NCBI GenBank assembly: GCA_015485455.1
Contig: WFTN01000436.1
Coordinates: forward strand, 1 to 9,301
From: Planctomycetota bacterium
GTDB taxonomy: Bacteria > Planctomycetota > GCA-002687715 > DRQF01
Length of the DNA: 9,301 nt
Reading direction: 5' to 3'
The notes beneath the pieces were generated by a model that was not told the origin of the DNA, searched no databases, and saw only the letters and a program-made list of their open reading frames with translations. The position numbers and the translations under genes were made by a program. Below, piece after piece: positions 8,039-9,301 of this stretch; the first letter of the stretch is position 1, and each line of letters starts with the position of its first letter.

Positions 8039-8793
8039 TAATTGCCGCTTGCGCGGAGTTGATGCCGAGTACGGAATCCGTCGAGGTCGGCTTGTGTATC
8101 GATCCCAGTTGCGCTGGCAGAAACAACCGCCACACCAATCTGCATGCCGGCTTGCAAAGCACGCAATTGCTCTAACTTCTCGCACAGCTCTAAAGCCGAG
8201 GGCTCTAAGCTAACAAGACGTTTGAGAGCGTTTTTGCGATAGCCGTAAATCCCTATATGGCCAAGGGCTACGTCAGGTAACCTGGGAGACCCTGAGGGAT
8301 CGTCAGCACGGGCGTGAGGAATCGGGGCGCGGCTGAAGTACAGCGCTCGCCCCATTTTGTCCAGGACGACTTTTACACGATGTGGGGACACGAACTCTTC
8401 CAACTCCTTGATCTCACAGGCAGCCGTCGCCATGTCCAGATCGGGGCCATTTTCTAAAGTTGCCACCACAGAATCAATGGTGAATGGGCTGATCTCAGGT
8501 TCGTCACCCTGAATATTGATGAAAATGTCGCCGTTGAGGTTGGCGGCCACTTCAGCAATGCGGTCAGTTCCTGAAGGATGATCCGGGCGGGTCATGAAAC
8601 CCTCGACCCCAGAAAGGGCCGCTTCTGCCGCTATTCTCTCGTCATCAGTAGCAACAATGATGCGGTCGAGGGAGGAGCATCGTTGGGCGTTCTCAACAAC
8701 GTGCCGAATGAGTGATTTGCCGGCGATTTCCGCCAAAGCCTTTGCTGGCAGGCGGGTGGAACCCAATCGAGCGGGGATAATGCCTATGGCCAC
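8038..8793 (-). CDS. kdsB: 3-deoxy-manno-octulosonate cytidylyltransferase (CMP-Kdo synthetase)
   Basis: KdsB transfers CMP from CTP to Kdo in the cytoplasm, making CMP-Kdo for the inner core of lipopolysaccharide. The nucleotide-binding loop IPARLGSTRLPAK opens the protein, followed by IVATDDERIA, the signature HPSGTDRIAEV, and NIQGDEP, where the metal- and nucleotide-binding Asp lies. Later come RVKVVLDKMGRALYFSRAPIPHAR and GHIGIYGYRK, both typical of the family. I chose GTG at 8793 (251 aa) because AAGGAG sits 5 nt before it and the protein then begins VAIGIIPARLGS, as most family members do. The ATG at 8808 would add five residues but lacks a Shine-Dalgarno. pyrG follows at 33 nt in what is probably one operon. 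It ends in TAG. Confidence 0.95.
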
Positions 8794-8798
8794 GCACG

Positions 8799-8804
8799 CT
8801 CCTT
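8799..8804 (-). promoter_or_regulatory. Ribosome binding site selecting the kdsB GTG start
   Basis: AAGGAG lies 5 nt before the GTG at 8793 and downstream of the ATG at 8808. It therefore supports initiation at GTG rather than at the upstream ATG. Confidence 0.65.
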
Positions 8805-8821
8805 TCATTCAGTAGACCAAA

Positions 8822-8844
8822 TTGAGCCAATTGACTTGGCTCAA
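8822..8844 (-). terminator. 9-bp hairpin between the 147-aa gene and kdsB
   Basis: TTGAGCCAA (8822-8830) and TTGGCTCAA (8836-8844) are perfect reverse complements with a 5-nt loop. In the minus-strand transcript the hairpin starts 11 nt after the upstream stop codon and is followed by the short TTTGGTCT. It may be a weak terminator or attenuator, leaving kdsB dependent on read-through or on a promoter I cannot identify in the remaining 28 nt. Confidence 0.55.
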
Positions 8845-8855
8845 CAGGCCATTCA

Positions 8856-9301
8856 TCAGCGTCTGTGGCTATTGTCTCGGGGAACGTTCAATTGGTCAAG
8901 TGGGGCAGTTCCGGTGGCGGAGCTGCCGACACGTTCTGACAGGCCAGAACGGTCGAATACCAAGACGGCTTGCCGCATTTGGCTGAAAATCTGGTATTTC
9001 TTGGCCTCTTGAACATCGCCTCGAGGGCTTCGGGCAATGTAGCTATTTCGGCGTCCATTATTCTCAACGATGATGATGCCCTTGAATGCGTCTCCCTTTG
9101 TGTAGCTCTTGCGCAGCAGCGAAGCGTGACGTTGATTGTAGGGCTCGCGGATGCTTTCCGACCCTCTTGAGCGGAATGTCTCCAAGAGGGAGTCCATCTG
9201 GAGGTCGGTAAGAAGCTTATAGGTCCGGTTTCTGACCCCGTTGGTGATTGCCAACTGACCTTTCTCGTTTTTTCGCCAAGCGTGCTTTTTGTTCACCAAA
9301 A
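8856..9301 (-). CDS. Unrecognised basic protein, 5' end cut by the window edge
   Basis: About 147 residues are visible and the frame is still open at the right edge, so the true N terminus may lie outside. TTG and GTG codons near 9299 and 9296 are possible starts, but the sequence that would hold a ribosome binding site is missing. The protein is rich in Arg, Lys, Ser and Asn. It has segments such as LTDLQMDSLLETFRSRG and FKGIIIVENNGRRNSYIARS, and a low-complexity C terminus. I see no signal peptide, membrane segment or catalytic motif and do not recognise a family. The alpha/beta-looking middle suggests a folded domain of about 100 residues. It ends in TGA, 62 nt before the chosen kdsB start. 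Coding status rests on the long uninterrupted frame and its fit to the flanking gene layout. Confidence 0.6.
   Translation of the reverse strand, partial: LVNKKHAWRKNEKGQLAITNGVRNRTYKLLTDLQMDSLLETFRSRGSESIREPYNQRHASLLRKSYTKGDAFKGIIIVENNGRRNSYIARSPRGDVQEAKKYQIFSQMRQAVLVFDRSGLSERVGSSATGTAPLDQLNVPRDNSHRR

Overview
The window reads as chromosomal DNA of a member of the Planctomycetota, or a close PVC relative. Three things point there: an exported FG-GAP propeller protein whose C-terminal domain resembles that of planctomycete secreted proteins; a kdsB-pyrG pair, which Chlamydiae also have, followed by a DUF1844 gene; and a large-type (ECF42) sigma factor paired with a YCII/DGPF protein. kdsB implies Kdo synthesis and so a Gram-negative outer membrane. 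This placement is inferred from gene content only.

Layout: one gene is on the + strand, the FG-GAP protein (30-1736). All others are on the - strand, here in transcription order from right to left. (1) An unrecognised basic protein cut by the right edge (8856-9301), followed by a 9-bp inverted repeat. (2) kdsB, pyrG and a DUF1844 gene, closely spaced and probably one operon, ending in a terminator-like repeat near 6028-6053. PyrG makes the CTP that KdsB uses to activate Kdo. (3) A single-gene unit, 4680-5897, encoding an exported TlpA/thioredoxin-like protein, with a good terminator-like hairpin at 4622-4652. (4) An SDR oxidoreductase with an N-terminal hydrophobic leader (3546-4526). (5) A YCII/DGPF gene and an ECF42-type sigma gene (3397-1780), preceded by a sequence matching the promoter type reported for ECF42 factors.

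The most notable item is unit 3. A naive reading gives two ORFs, 291 and 108 aa, separated by one in-frame TGA. That TGA sits exactly where the first cysteine of the thioredoxin CGPC site belongs (WGNW-TGA-GPCRAMYP). Thirty-one nucleotides later the mRNA can form a perfect 6-bp hairpin with a GGUC tetraloop, which has the shape of a bacterial SECIS element. The best reading is a single 405-residue selenoprotein with a UGPC active site. TGA is an ordinary stop in at least four neighbouring genes, so the code is standard and recoding would have to be local. No selenocysteine machinery gene (selA, selB, selC, selD) lies in the window, so the claim depends on their presence elsewhere in the genome.
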